A stretch of 64,000 nucleotides of DNA from Solenopsis invicta (lineage: Eukaryota; Arthropoda; Insecta; Hymenoptera; Formicidae). The position numbers and the translations under genes are program-made. Of this stretch, positions 11,579-23,412 are shown in pieces. The stretch is from positions 8,939,037 through 9,003,036 of the forward strand of contig NC_052673.1 in NCBI RefSeq assembly GCF_016802725.1. The letters run 5' to 3'. Every line of letters begins with the position of its first letter. Position 1 is the stretch's first letter. The notes beneath the pieces were generated by a model. That model was not told the DNA's origin. It made no database searches and saw only the letters and a list, made by a program, of their open reading frames with translations.

Positions 11579-12813
11579 TGACAGATTAAACATAAAAATA
11601 ATATGATAATAATCTCATCGTGCAAACTGGCCTAAATGCATGATTGATGTACCAAATTCCTTTTAGAACGCTTTTCGACATACTACAAATGATAGCTGTA
11701 GACTGGAAAAACTGCGTTTTGACTGACTGCAGTTTGCGCATCACGACCAATAAGGCCAAACTCTCGCACCGCTTCTCAAACTGGATCATCGGTCTCAACT
11801 GACTGCCATAGTTCTATACAGCTGCGGCGTGCTCGCTGTTAATGCCGGTAACGTCCAAAGGATGAATGTCCGCGCGGAAACACATCTTGAAGATGAAGCT
11901 GCCATTCCAGATTGACACGTCTCCCATTTACATGCTCGTGACGATCCTCGAGTTTCTTCATCTGGCGAATGGGCGGCTGCGGGATTTCCATGGTAAATTC
12001 GCTCATCGTCACTCTGGTGAGTTCGTGACGCCACTTAACGATGCAGAATTACGCGGAGATCACGCGGCTTTATCACTTGAGATGTGCATCCTAGATACTG
12101 CACATCGGTGGTCAAATCGATATCCATCGTGATTGGCTGCTGAACGCTTTTTTCAAAAATATGACGCACACCGCGGATGGAATAACGATGAAGGCACTGA
12201 TAACAAAGCATCAGCAGATTATCATGTTTGAGGGAAAACATCAAAAATCTTTACACGTACATCGCGTTGATGCTATTCGTGTCGGATATCCTCATTATAT
12301 GCTGTTTAGGATTCATTATCGTCACCGTGAGTAATATCGGCAGAAAGCAACCCTCATTTTATTGGTTGCAAATTTTATCACCAAGCATCGATGATTTAAT
12401 ATAATTGTGGGTATTAGACTACTTCAATTTTTCGCGTATATATATTCTTCGGTGTTACGCATACAAAAGGACGGGTTGCTTTTAAAATACGATGTTCGAT
12501 GTTACAGTCAATCGGTACACCTGGCGGACCAGCAATCCTTGTGAGGTCTGTATTATTTTACATTGTAATGAATCTCGAGGCATTTATACATACTGTTTCG
12601 CTGGTGAATATTTGAATGCCAAGGTTAGCACCGAGAATTTTGTCGGCGGTGATTTTAAATACAAAAATTCCAAATCTATCTTTTTCTTCCAGAGCAAAAT
12701 ATTTGAAGACGCGGCTGACAATTCTCTCTGGTACGATATCACGACAAGAGGAGCCGAATTTTATTGCTTTTAATGCTAAGATCGCAAAAACCATTGCAAT
12801 CGGAAAAATTATG

Positions 12814-12815
<2 letters not shown>

Positions 12816-12857
<42 letters not shown>
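12816..12857. repeat. (TC)21 microsatellite inside exon 5 of locus 4
   Basis: Perfect TC run placed where intact paralogues read a GKIMDLSL segment; it expands a TCTC seed present in the coding sequence. Exon 5 is 28 nt longer than the invariant 156 nt, largely because of it. Confidence 0.95.
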
Positions 12858-12861
<4 letters not shown>

Positions 12862-13161
12862 GAACGGTTTACTAGCGTAAGATTTCTGCAACATAAATTT
12901 TGGAGATTTTTAACAAATTCTACTCATGTTTAAGAGTAACATTGAGAACTTCTTTAACTAATATTAAAGATATGTTTCTTTACGGAATGATTAAAAATAG
13001 ATTAGGAAGATCGGAATTTAATTTTTACAAAATTAATTTTGTTTAACTGATTGTTCATTAATATTTAATATCATGCATTTATAATACATCACCATCGATT
13101 AATAGTGTAGGTTGTGAAGGCATCAGCATCGTATGTTTCCGTCCTATTAGTGATGTGCTAA

Positions 13162-14656
13162 ATATTAAGTTCAATCTTGATAGTATATCACGATAGCATC
13201 ATGCTAGATAATAGCATAAAATAATAGCATATTAAGAGCATATACTCATACAAAATGTGTAATAAAATTATCTTAGTAATAACAATATTAACGAGGTTAT
13301 TATTAGTCTTATTTTGTATATTTTTTTAAACAATATTGCATTTATTTATAATATGATTAAATCTATTTACTCTTTTTTCTATGCGTAAAATAAAACAACA
13401 ATAAAAATAATTTACAATAAATACTCTTTCCTCATATTTAAATATTATTTCAAATTTTTATAAGCAGTAAAAGTTCTTAAATCAAATAAGGCTCAGCATT
13501 ATTTAAAATTCACATTTAAATTTACCATTAAAAATAACTTTGTACGCTAAGAGTACATATTTACAAGAAGTGTCATAGAAAGTAGGTAAAGAGGTACTTG
13601 AGAATAGAAATTGTCAACAATAAGTATATTTTTTTTTAAAACAACATACATTAAATAGAACCCACTTATAATAATGATTATTGTTATTTATTTGTTATGT
13701 GTGAAACTTGTACCGGGGAATTTTTAATGTTGCTGACTTTTGAGAAGCTAAAATTGCAACTAAATGGTTAGAAAAATTTTCAAAAATTAAAAGATTAAAT
13801 GAACACATTACAAAATTAAAAATAATTGTGATGTGCAATAGAGGAGTAAACCTAAAAAATATATTTTTTGATTAATAATTATTTAAAAACTGATTAGAAG
13901 ATGATGTCTAGTTCCTTTATTTCCAATTTATTTTTTAATCGCTTGTTATATTTGTTATATTCATAAATATATAATAAAGCCCAATATCAGAATTAAAAAA
14001 AACTTTTTTTATTTATTTACAAATAACCATATCTAAAAGCTATAATTTATTTTTAAATTATTAAAATACAGATTTCATTCTCACTTTATTTCAATGTCAA
14101 TAGTTTTTAAAAAATAAAGTAACGTAGGTAGGTCGGTCTTATTTGACTCATTGTCAGATCTCATTGAAACGATATTATTACGTCTATGAAATGATTTTTT
14201 CTAAAAGACTGTTACATTAACATAAACTTTTCGGATTTTACGATGTTCTTTACAGCTTATATTATGCTCGTCGTTTGCGAGGAGCGCTGCTGGTACTGGA
14301 ATATAAAACTTCACTCAGCACTTCGTTTTCCCGTCTCCTGCTTCTGGCTTACTTTTTCACGATTATTACGCGCAACCTGTATCTGACGTGCACCGGAGTT
14401 TCATCCAAAATAGTGCAATTTACATATTTCAAGAGAATAAGTTGCGAACGCGTGCACACTCGCCGCACACTTACCCTAATGCACGACGAAGAATATCCTT
14501 CGATATTGAGGAAACAAAATCTTGAAAGGAGAAACTTTTACTTCTATTCTCTTCCTCAAAAAAATTCTCCCCCATTCACGGGAACACGAAACTTTTCTTG
14601 CGATCACCGCGCACGGTTTAACGTCCTGTGTACGTTCGCATGCTACTATCTGTTAT
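13162..14656. other. Intergenic region between loci 4 and 5
   Basis: Mostly A/T-rich non-coding sequence. The 3' end (from about 14220) is more GC-balanced and leads into the upstream block of locus 5. A 169-codon open frame at 14275-14784 has no family signature and overlaps that block, so I do not call it a gene. Confidence 0.6.
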
Positions 14657-14852
14657 TGCTTGAATTTTTAAAGAAAATAACGCACCGCGCGTTGCACCGC
14701 CCGAGGATTCGAGAGGGAGAGGGTCAGCCACCCGGAAACTTCTTCTTTTTCATCGACAATAGTACACGCAATCTGTGCACGTAGCGATCAAAATATTTAT
14801 TAAGTCATGGCTCATGGAAGGGCTCACCCCGCATTCGTTTCGAGCTTTCAGT
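14657..14852 (+). promoter_or_regulatory. Conserved upstream block of locus 5
   Basis: Motif 1 TGCTTGAATTTTTAAAGA at 14657-14676, motif 2 CAAAATATTTATTAAGTC at 14787-14805, and an initiator-like TTTCAGTTTG near 14847, about 138 bp before the ATG. Spacing matches the blocks of loci 7 and 8. Function inferred. Confidence 0.5.
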
Positions 14853-14985
14853 TTGTACAGAGACGCTACATTGTGCACATCGTACGATCGATCAGATGTT
14901 TTTCGTAACACCGTATAAAATTTTCTTGTCGGAATCGATGCGGCGTGTTAACGGTGCACACTAATAGGAAGACAATAACAGAAAT

Positions 14986-17900
14986 ATGAAAATACAAAAT
15001 ACCGTTAGCCAAGTAATGAAAATTTGGCTTCGTATGTTTGGCATATGGCCGAATATGTCGTGCGTTTTATTTTGTAGACTGTTTTGGATCGTCGCGCTCA
15101 TCGTCGAGCAAATCTTACAGTATCGATATGTCGTAAATCATTTCCATTTGATCGAGTTTTCCGAGATAATGAGCATTTTGGGTGCAATAGTGGCGTATAC
15201 GGTGTTTTTAATTAAACTCATCATTTTTTGGGTTAAACAACGGTGAGATACGCAACGGCACGAAGTCATACTCACATTCAGTAAAAAATTTGTTTTGTCA
15301 TATAATTCAATAATATTTAATTGCATAAGTCAATTAATTCTTCAATTTTATTAAATTAAAGACAATCTCATTACTGAGCTAGGTGATATTATTTATATAT
15401 ATTTAACATAAATTGCAATTTATATAATCACAGTCTATATAATCGTTCCACCACTTTACAAGTGTTGCGTTTATTTTTTTATATTTTTTCTTAAAAAATT
15501 TATTAACTAAATTGTGCCAATTAAAATAATATAAGCAAATTTTCTCTTTAAAATTTAACATAAATGCTGTGATATTGATAAAACAGAATAATGCACACTT
15601 TCTGGATACATTCGCATAAATACTTCAAAACCAGACAGCACAACATCGCAACAGTTGATGTATAAATAAGGCGACGTAATTCACGTTGAAATATCTCACA
15701 GAAGTTTGTACTTGGACGGATATTGTGATACATAGTTGCGCGCTGATATTCTTTCAGATTTTTAATGTATGCATGTTGTATGTACTGCATTCATTTGACC
15801 ACATTTGGCGACATCAATTTTAAATTATAACGACACACTAAAAATAAGCCAAATGTAGAATAGAAACGTTTGTGTTTTTTGGTGAAACGTATATAAACAA
15901 TATTTGTAATTTGCATTAAATGCACATCAATGATATCAGTACAACCATCTATATAGCTCGGCTTATATGCTCAGTAATTAGATTGTTTTTAAATTTGACA
16001 AGCCTTTGACATTGATTATTTTAATTTTATCTTATTAAATTAATTATATGAATTTATTATTATAATTATAATATTTCTATTACATTTACCGTTATTACAA
16101 TAGTTACCGCTTAAATAAACAAATTATTTGGCAATTGTAACGTGAACAATGTAACAAAGCTGAATTAAAGACAAATTGCTGTAATAAATTAATTATTGTA
16201 CGCAAAGAGGAAATGAATGGATCAGTAAAGTCATTATACAACAATAAATTTTTCATGGTTTACATGAACGCTTCGCTGCTTGTTATCACGATTATGATCG
16301 AAAATCGTTCGTAGAACGTTCAACAAGATATTAATGATGATGGCGATCGATTGGGAAAAGTGTTCCAGCACGAAATTCAGTATGTTCACGATGACGTGCA
16401 ATGCCAAAAGGTCGCAGCGCTTCGTTAATATGACGGCGATTTTTTACGCAATAGCCGTAACTTTGTTTAGTAGCAACGTTCTGGTAAAGCACGTGGACGA
16501 CGGCAAACCTTCCAACGTTTCCACACGAATGTTTATTCTACAGATGGACCTGCCGTTCGATGTTAATCGAAGATTCGTATATGAATCAGTCATAATTGTT
16601 CAATTTCTTCACTTGATATTATGTTCTGAAGCAATCGGTTTATTAAATGCTCTGCTCATAAATCTGGTAAGTTCTGTCGCGCGAAAAGATATCATTATTA
16701 TTATTACTTATTTATTAAATATTCTTATTGCTCATAAAAATTAATTTGAAATATTAATTTAAAATATTTTGTGCAATACAGATTTTATATAGACATTAAA
16801 ATAGTTCTTTAAACTTCTATTGTATTAAGCAAGAAGTTGAGAGAAATGTATATTTCAGATTTTACATGTAGGCGGGCAAATCGATATTCTTTGTCAGAAT
16901 TTGATGGAAATGTTTCCGAAGAAAGGGAAGAGCGGTCCGAATAATTTTATGATAAAAGAAATAATTGAGAAACACCAGAAAATCATCACATTTTCACGGT
17001 ACATCGAAGATCTGTATTCTTACATTGCATTGGTACTGTTCATATCGGATACTCTGATTATCTGCTTCTTGGGTTTTACAATTGTTACGGTAAGTGATTT
17101 TAATGAATTCGGTGATAAAAAGAAACATACTCTGTAGGAATCGTTCTTAAATTTGCAGAATAGAAGGGCTTTAATTCGTGTTTTTAATTATTCATTACTT
17201 TGTCATCTTTCCATTGCTCTTAGAACGTTTCTTAATATTCCAGTCAATCGGTCGATCCGACGGTATGGAAAGTATAATGAAAAATCTCGCATTTTACCTC
17301 AATATGAATATGGAAGCGTTCATATTTTGTTTCTCTGGAGAATACTTGAGTGCTAAGGTCAGACATTGGGACAAATTTGTTCACGATAAATTAGCATATT
17401 ACGTAATTTGCTTTTAAAAGCTACAAGATTTATTATTCGATAGAGCAAAAGCATCGGAGATGCTGCATATGATTCTCTCTGGTACAAATCAGATTCCAGA
17501 GACAGTCGAACCGTACAGTTTTTGATAATGAGGTCACAAAATCAATTAACCATTACAATTGGAAAAATAATGAATTTGTCTTTAGACCGATTTAGCAGTG
17601 TAAGTTCATTTTTTACACGAGACATTTTTTTTAGCACAGATTTTATATTGAAGATTGCTCTGTTAATAATTAGCCGAAATCAATGAAAAGTAGAATAAGT
17701 TTTCTAAAATATAAACAGAACTTTAATATTACTTTTTGTAATATACGTATTTATAATGTAACATTTAAAATATATTTATATATTTGTTTTAAGTAACAGT
17801 AACATTTGCTGCACTATTTTTATTGATTTTTACGCATTATTAAAACGACAAATCTTCAATTGACAAATGGCTTTTCACATAAACGTATTAAATTTCTATA

Positions 17901-18003
17901 TTTATAATTTCTATATTAATGTTCTTGTAATAACCAATTGATATTGTTGCAGATTGTAAAGGCTTCGGCTTCCTATATATCGTTCTTACTTGCAATGAAT
18001 TGA
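14986..18003 (+). CDS. Odorant receptor, locus 5 (complete, 6 exons, 386 aa)
   Basis: Exons 14986-15242, 16315-16666, 16859-17089, 17244-17357, 17444-17599, 17953-18003; all donors GT, all acceptors AG. Start ATG gives MKIQNTVSQVMKIW, followed by FGIWPN. TM1 (LFCRLFWIVALIV) and TM2 (AYTVFLIKLIIFW) lie in exon 1. Exon 2 carries MMAIDWEKCS, then MDLPFDVN and TM4. Exon 3 starts ILHVGGQIDIL and ends with TM5 (FLGFTIVT). Exon 4 has MEAFIFCFSGEYLSAK, exon 5 has SIGDAAYDSLWYKS and IMRSQNQLTIT, exon 6 ends KASASYISFLLAMN, stop. Intron 1 (1,072 bp) is the longest in the array. Reading frame open throughout. Confidence 0.95.
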
Positions 18004-18825
18004 AACAAAACTATATTTTAATTAGATCGAATTTTTAACTAAGCGTTAATAGCTAGTTGTTATTTAATGTCAAGAAATTTGCACATAAATGAAAAGTGAC
18101 AAAAGTCGTTGCAGTATTATTTATCATTCTCTTTCATGTGCGTCGCAAACTTGCACGCGTGTATGGGTTTCGGTTGCGAGTAAGAATAAACTCGGGGCTG
18201 CCCAGGCAGTAGATCGATAACTCGAGATACGCAATGTTTATTAAATGAGGTCGAACAATGCAACCCCGTGCTGCATTCCCCTCCCGCTGGCATTGTTCGC
18301 TCCACTTCGCGAGCCCCGACAATTTCTCTTTTATTTTTCCGCAGGACTCTTCCATTTGAACATTATACACTTGCTGTGCGCACGGCGTCTTGCATTTTTA
18401 AGCCTCGTAATTCGCCACTATCTTGTTAACCGGTCGGGAAAGAGAGAAGAAAAAAAAACGAACAAAGCGAGGGAGCGAATTCTATATAAACTTTTTCTGT
18501 CTCCTTACAATTTCATAATTGTAGATCTATAAGTTGTAATCAAGCATCTTATGTTCAAAACCAAGAAAACATATAGTGATTGATTGTTTCCGGTTAATTG
18601 CGTGCGATGCACTTTCTCGTATCAATCTTCAGATAATCATTCTACGATACTTCTCGATTCAAGAAATATACAGAGTCTGCCGATGTTCAATAATAGAGAA
18701 TAATTTTTTCTCACAATTATAACTGCCATATGCTTCTCTATAAAATTTGTTCTTCTATATCTTCGGCATCTGGCACGAAGTGTCGTGTTAGTTTTGTTGC
18801 AGATTGTTCTGATTCGCGACATTAA
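18004..18825. other. Intergenic region between loci 5 and 6
   Basis: From about 18120 the sequence is a degraded copy of the 5' flank found before loci 7 and 8 (TTGAACATTATACACTTGCTG, GCACGGCGTCTTGCATT). It contains a motif 1 relic, TTGCATTTTTAAGC, at 18389-18402. No motif 2 or start codon for locus 6 was recognised. Confidence 0.55.
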
Positions 18826-21502
18826 TCGTCGTTCAAAGTCAATATACTTACATCGTATTGCACTACCGCATCGATCAACTGATAGATTTGATGGACAATT
18901 TGAGCAGCTTTTTGACGTTACAGCCTGTTGCTCTTCAAACTGAGTGATTATCTAGTTTTTGCCTCCATCAATGATGAGATCAGCTCCATTATTTTCTAAA
19001 TCGCTTTTTTTTTCATACGCACGAAAAAAGAATTAATATCAAATCAACAATCACTGTTTTATACACAAGCAAGAATATAAAATTTTCTTAAAAGAATTTA
19101 TAATCTTAAACAGATATAATTTACTTACATGAAGAAAATTTTCCTTTTCATGTAAGCAAATTATGTCTGTTTAAAATTATAAATTCTTCCAAAAAGATTT
19201 TATGTTCTTGCTTATATATATATATGAAACAAAAATTGTAATTTGATATTAATTTTTTTGCTGTGCGATATTAAATAATAAACTTCAAATTGTTATTAAG
19301 TAAATTATTTAGAATTTGTTTTTTTTTCGGAGTAAAAACTTTCTCGCTATCTTGACGATGATTGCCGCGTATTGGAAAGAAAGCGCGAAAGATTTGTTCA
19401 GCATGCACTCGGTGACGAACATGGCTAATCAATCACGTCGCGTTTCGAATGCAATTATTGGCCTTCATATGGCTGCCGTGGTGACCCATAGTCTCGACGT
19501 AATTTTGTTCAATACTGAGGGTGATAACTTTAATACATCGAGTGCTCCCGTTCGAACGCTTGTCCTGAGAGTGGAATTTCCCTTCGACAGCAACAGCTCA
19601 CCCGTGCATGAGCTCGTAATGATCGTGCAATTTTTTCACCTGATAACACAGGCGTGCGACTGACGTGCTAAACGCTTTAATCGTGACGTTGCTAAGTCTC
19701 AAGATTTATTGCTAAATTTTGAGATGATTTTGATGTGAAATCATCGTTAACATAAAGTGCTTTTGATCATAAATTTCTAAATATAGATGAGTTTAATGTT
19801 AAATCTGGAAATTTAAGTTTAAAATAATATTGCGTCGATACAAGATGATTTTCTGCTATAATTGAAGTAGAAGATAAAAAACAAGAGTTAAAATTTTTTT
19901 ATTTATACTAATTTAAAAATCTTTTTTACTCAGGTTTTACTTTTGTATAATCGACAAATACTCATAATTAATAAAAATTTATAATCAATGAGTCTTAGAA
20001 TCACGCATATAAAATGAAATAAAATAAAGAAATTTACAAAATAATTTTTTTCATCAAAAGATTTTTACTTATGTATCTTTCTTCAAGCTCAATTAACACC
20101 TGTACGTATCTGTATGTGTGTTTAGTTTTCCAATAGTTATTTATATAAAACATTATAGGGTTTACCTCAATAGTTATTTTTGTTTCGTTGTTGCAATTTT
20201 TAGACATTTCATGTTGGCGGTCAAATCGATATGTGTGGGAACGGTTGACGTTTTTTTTTCCATAAAGAGCGTACGTGGTTTAACTAGAATCGGAATGTCT
20301 AATTTGATAAGGAAACATTAGAACATTATTTTATACATAGAAAATATTGAGAACTTCTTATTGTTATATTGCGCTGATGCAATTTATAATACTTTAATTA
20401 TTTGCTTCATAAGATTTGTTATCGTTATCGTAAGTAAAATCAACAGGTATTAATGAGAAATTAATTCTTATGAATAATGCAGATGCAAAAATTTGGAGAG
20501 AAACAAAAATATCCTAAATACAATTTTTGACTAAAAATAACGAAAACTAAATTATTAATAACATAATTAAAATGCGGAAAAGCTAAACACCTGATTTAAA
20601 TGTTAAATAAGGAAAGCGTTCCAACACTATATTAGGTAATAATACGATTCTGCATATTAATATTAAAATGAGGCTGTCCTCCATATTAATATTAAAAAGG
20701 AAGAGACTTTGTTTTTAGAGAAAGAAAAATCATGGTAATTGTACGAGTTGTAGAGGCTTGATAGAGTTTGTAAAGGTAAAAAAGCGTAGAAAGTATTAAT
20801 GCAAATCATGTTGAGGTCAATAAACGGTCCAGACGTTTTCACAATATTGGTGAAGACCCTATTGTTTTACATCGCCATAAACCTCGAGGCATTCCGTTTT
20901 TGCTTCGCCAGGGAATATAAGGGTATAAAGGTAGCGTGTAATGTTAACTCAACAACTCAATTTTGTATTCCGGTTCTTTTAAAATCGAATATAACGTTTC
21001 ATAACGAGTGACATTTAATTAATACTTAGCCTGTAAACTTTAATTTCAACAACGGAGCATAATATTTAGATTTTTATATTTATGAGCCGATTTAACGATT
21101 GAAATTACGTAGAAATGACGATTGGCTTTTGCTTACACACGATTTGTATAACGAATAAATTGAATTTTTAATGGTAAATAATTAGTTTTTCTGTTTCACT
21201 TGACTATAAAGTCAGCACATTGCGGATGCGGTTTATATGAATCTCTTTGGTATGATATTCACGAACGAGAGTTGATTGATATCATTTCTAATATTGAGAT
21301 TGCAAAAACATTTAACAATTACAATCGGGAAAATTATGGATATATTATTGAAACTGTTTTTTTACCAGTGTAAGATGAAGAAAAACTTCATTGTATTTAT
21401 TGTGTTGTCACAGATATTTTGATTCCTTCTTCATGATTAGCATGATTACAGATTGTACAAGCGTTTGCGTCTTATGTATCTGTGCTGCTTGCCATGTCCT
21501 GA
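18826..21502 (+). pseudogene. Odorant receptor pseudogene, locus 6
   Basis: Remnants of all six exons in order: about 18826-18973, 19337-19691, 20204-20429, 20817-20930, about 21212-21369, 21452-21502. Exon 1 keeps only its 3' half (DLMDNLSSFLT), and its donor is ATGAGA instead of GTGAGA. Exon 2 stays open for about 110 codons (ILTMIAAYWKE, VEFPFDSN), then shifts frame, and its donor reads CTAAGT instead of GTAAGT. Exon 3 (HVGGQIDM) is heavily decayed. Exon 4 is open (TLLFYIAINLEAF) but its acceptor is poor. Exon 5 has frameshifts. Exon 6 survives (IVQAFASYVSVLLAMS, stop). The lost splice donors alone would abolish normal processing. Confidence 0.88.
19018..19267. repeat. 250-bp palindromic element in intron 1 of locus 6
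   Basis: Left arm CGCACGAAAAAAGAATTAATATCAAAT... and right arm ...ATTTGATATTAATTTTTTTGCTGTGCG are reverse complements. Inner arms also pair (AATTTACTTACATGA with TCATGTAAGCAAATT). Foldback-type element without coding capacity. Confidence 0.75.
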
Positions 21503-23032
21503 AAAAAAATTAATAAAATAGTTAGTTAAAATTGAAAGAAAAATTGAAAGGAGTAATATTTAGGTCTCTAGTGTTACATTTTATGAATTGTAGGCTTTTA
21601 GATTACAATTTATGAAATTCTATCTTTTTTATATTCCATCTTCTATCCTGCCATTTCTCATTACACTACGCACATTTCATTGAGAGAGCACCATGCGCGC
21701 GATACAAAAAATATATACGTTTGTATTAGTTCATATTTTATTTTATTCTTAATTATTTATTTTTCCCGACACTCCTCGCTGCGCATATTTATTTTATTTA
21801 TCTTATTCACAATTTTTTACTGAATCTCTCATTTTTTTTTCTTTCATTCCTTATTTTCTGTTTTTTTACCTCCATTACTCGTCTATACATATTTTAACAT
21901 TTTCTCTCCTTCTCACATATAGCTTATATTTCTATTCTCTCTATTCTATATTCTCTTTCTTTTTTTGTTCTACGCTTACAATCCGCCATCCTCCACAATT
22001 TTTTTCTCGCCATTAAATATCTCAGCGATCTTTGTTCTTAATATCTTTTTGTACCATGATTTTTTATTCTTACCTCATTTTTTTTACATGTCTTTCTTCA
22101 TCTCCACCATTTTTTGTAAGAGACATAATGTGGACATTGAAATGATGTCGATTCGAATAATTTCTTATTAGACCTTAATCCTTCTTTCCTTCATTTTGAA
22201 TCATATTACTTTTCCTAGTACATGACGTACAATAATATTATATTTCATATTATAATTAATTTTATTTATTACTAATTTTAAAATTATTCTTCTTTTATGT
22301 TAAATTGAAATTAAATTTTTTATCATAAAAAACAATTTTGTTACAGGTTGTAAGATTTTACTTGTGTATCACAATTCTGCGTTCGTAGTGAAACAACATT
22401 TTGTATATTATATTTCTAATAAGCGTTAAAAAAAGTCAGCTGTTATGCAATTGCAGAAAAAATTTGCTCAAATTACATTTTACGAAAAATCTGTGTTTCG
22501 CTGTTACTCAATGCTTTGTTGTCCATCACGTGCGTCGCTGTATGTACTTACACGTGCGCTCTCGTCGAAAGCTAGAATAAAAGTGAAAAGAAAAATCAAT
22601 AACTCTCGAAATACACAAAGTTGCGGTAAATAAAGTCGAACGAAGTGAGCCTGGTGGTCTTCTCCCTTTCTCCCTCTCACCCTCGTATTTACTCATTATT
22701 CTGTCTGTTTCAAGACCCATCGATTTCCATTCGGACTTTATACACTTTCTGCTCGCACGGCGTCTTGCATTTTAACTGTATTACTTTTTTATCGTGCTAG
22801 AATGCGACAAACAGAGAGACGGAGGGTGAAGAATTGTCCGAGTAAATATTCTTTTCTTCTCTTTCCCTTTTTTTTTTATTTCCTCGTATCTGAAACCGTG
22901 AGAGTATATGATCGTGATTATAATAAGTGTTCTTGGTTTTCCCCGAACATGCAATTTCCACGCAGGCTGAAACTTCTTCTTATGATCATCGCTATAAATT
23001 TAACATTGTTGAGTATTGCACACCTACGTTTA
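21503..23032. other. Intergenic region between loci 6 and 7
   Basis: From 21640 to 22180 the + strand is strongly T/C-rich. It resembles the segment before locus 8 at 25660-26080 (both contain CGCATATTTATTTTATTTATCTTATT-type sequence, quoted here only in part). The antisense is Lys/Glu-rich but interrupted by stops. From 22340 the 5' flank of locus 7 begins and is again duplicated before locus 8. No intact gene. Confidence 0.6.
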
Positions 23033-23283
23033 CTTGAATTTTTAAAGCAAAACGCTCACTGCTTCAGCCGGTCTGTAGGGTCATCGATTTAAGGGGCACG
23101 CTTTTCGTTTCTTTTTTTTTCCTACGAGCATTACAAGCACGGCAGGAAAGCCACGGCAATTGCGTATGTAATTTAAACGCAGATGCAAATATTTAATAAC
23201 CGCGAGGAAACTCACAGTAAGGAATATGTTCTTTCGTTTCGCCTTCTCTTGAAGATTTTCATTTCGTGCAGTGACGCTCAGTT
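23033..23283 (+). promoter_or_regulatory. Conserved upstream block of locus 7
   Basis: Motif 1 TTGAATTTTTAAAGCAAA at 23033-23050. Motif 2 is GATGCAAATATTTAATAA at 23181-23199 and contains the octamer ATGCAAAT. An initiator-like GCTCAGTTCTACAC is at about 23276-23290, 135 bp before the ATG. POU factors (Acj6, Pdm3) control OR choice in Drosophila (established); their use here is inference. Confidence 0.55.
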
Positions 23284-23412
23284 CTACACACTGTGGGATT
23301 GATCAGTTTTACTCATTGTCAGTAATGTAATACTCTTTAGTATCACTTATATATTTTTTTTTTTAAGAAAGAGACACGAGAATAGTGAACGGATATAAAA
23401 AACGAAAAGAAT

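Larger units (their letters stand above)
10534..13161 (+). pseudogene. Odorant receptor pseudogene, locus 4
   Basis: All six exons are traceable: about 10534-10811, 11667-12016, 12095-12326, 12508-12623, 12693-12876, 13111-13161. Splice sites survive but the frame is broken repeatedly. Exon 1 is readable only in three frames (GIWPYLPS, then TQSFQYQY, then NFSDFMDG). Exon 2 shifts after WIIGLN and again near its end. Exon 3 is 232 nt, one base over the expected 231 (extra G before ENIKNLYTY). Exon 4 is 116 nt, two over, inside FIYCF. Exon 5 is 184 nt, 28 over, and includes a (TC)21 run. Exon 6 is intact (KASASYVSVLLVMC, stop). Closest family resemblance is to loci 3 and 5. Confidence 0.9.

Noticed and set aside
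14275..14784. 169-codon + strand open frame before locus 5
   Set aside because: No motif, membrane or domain pattern typical of a gene. It overlaps the conserved upstream block of locus 5 and is not preserved before other loci.
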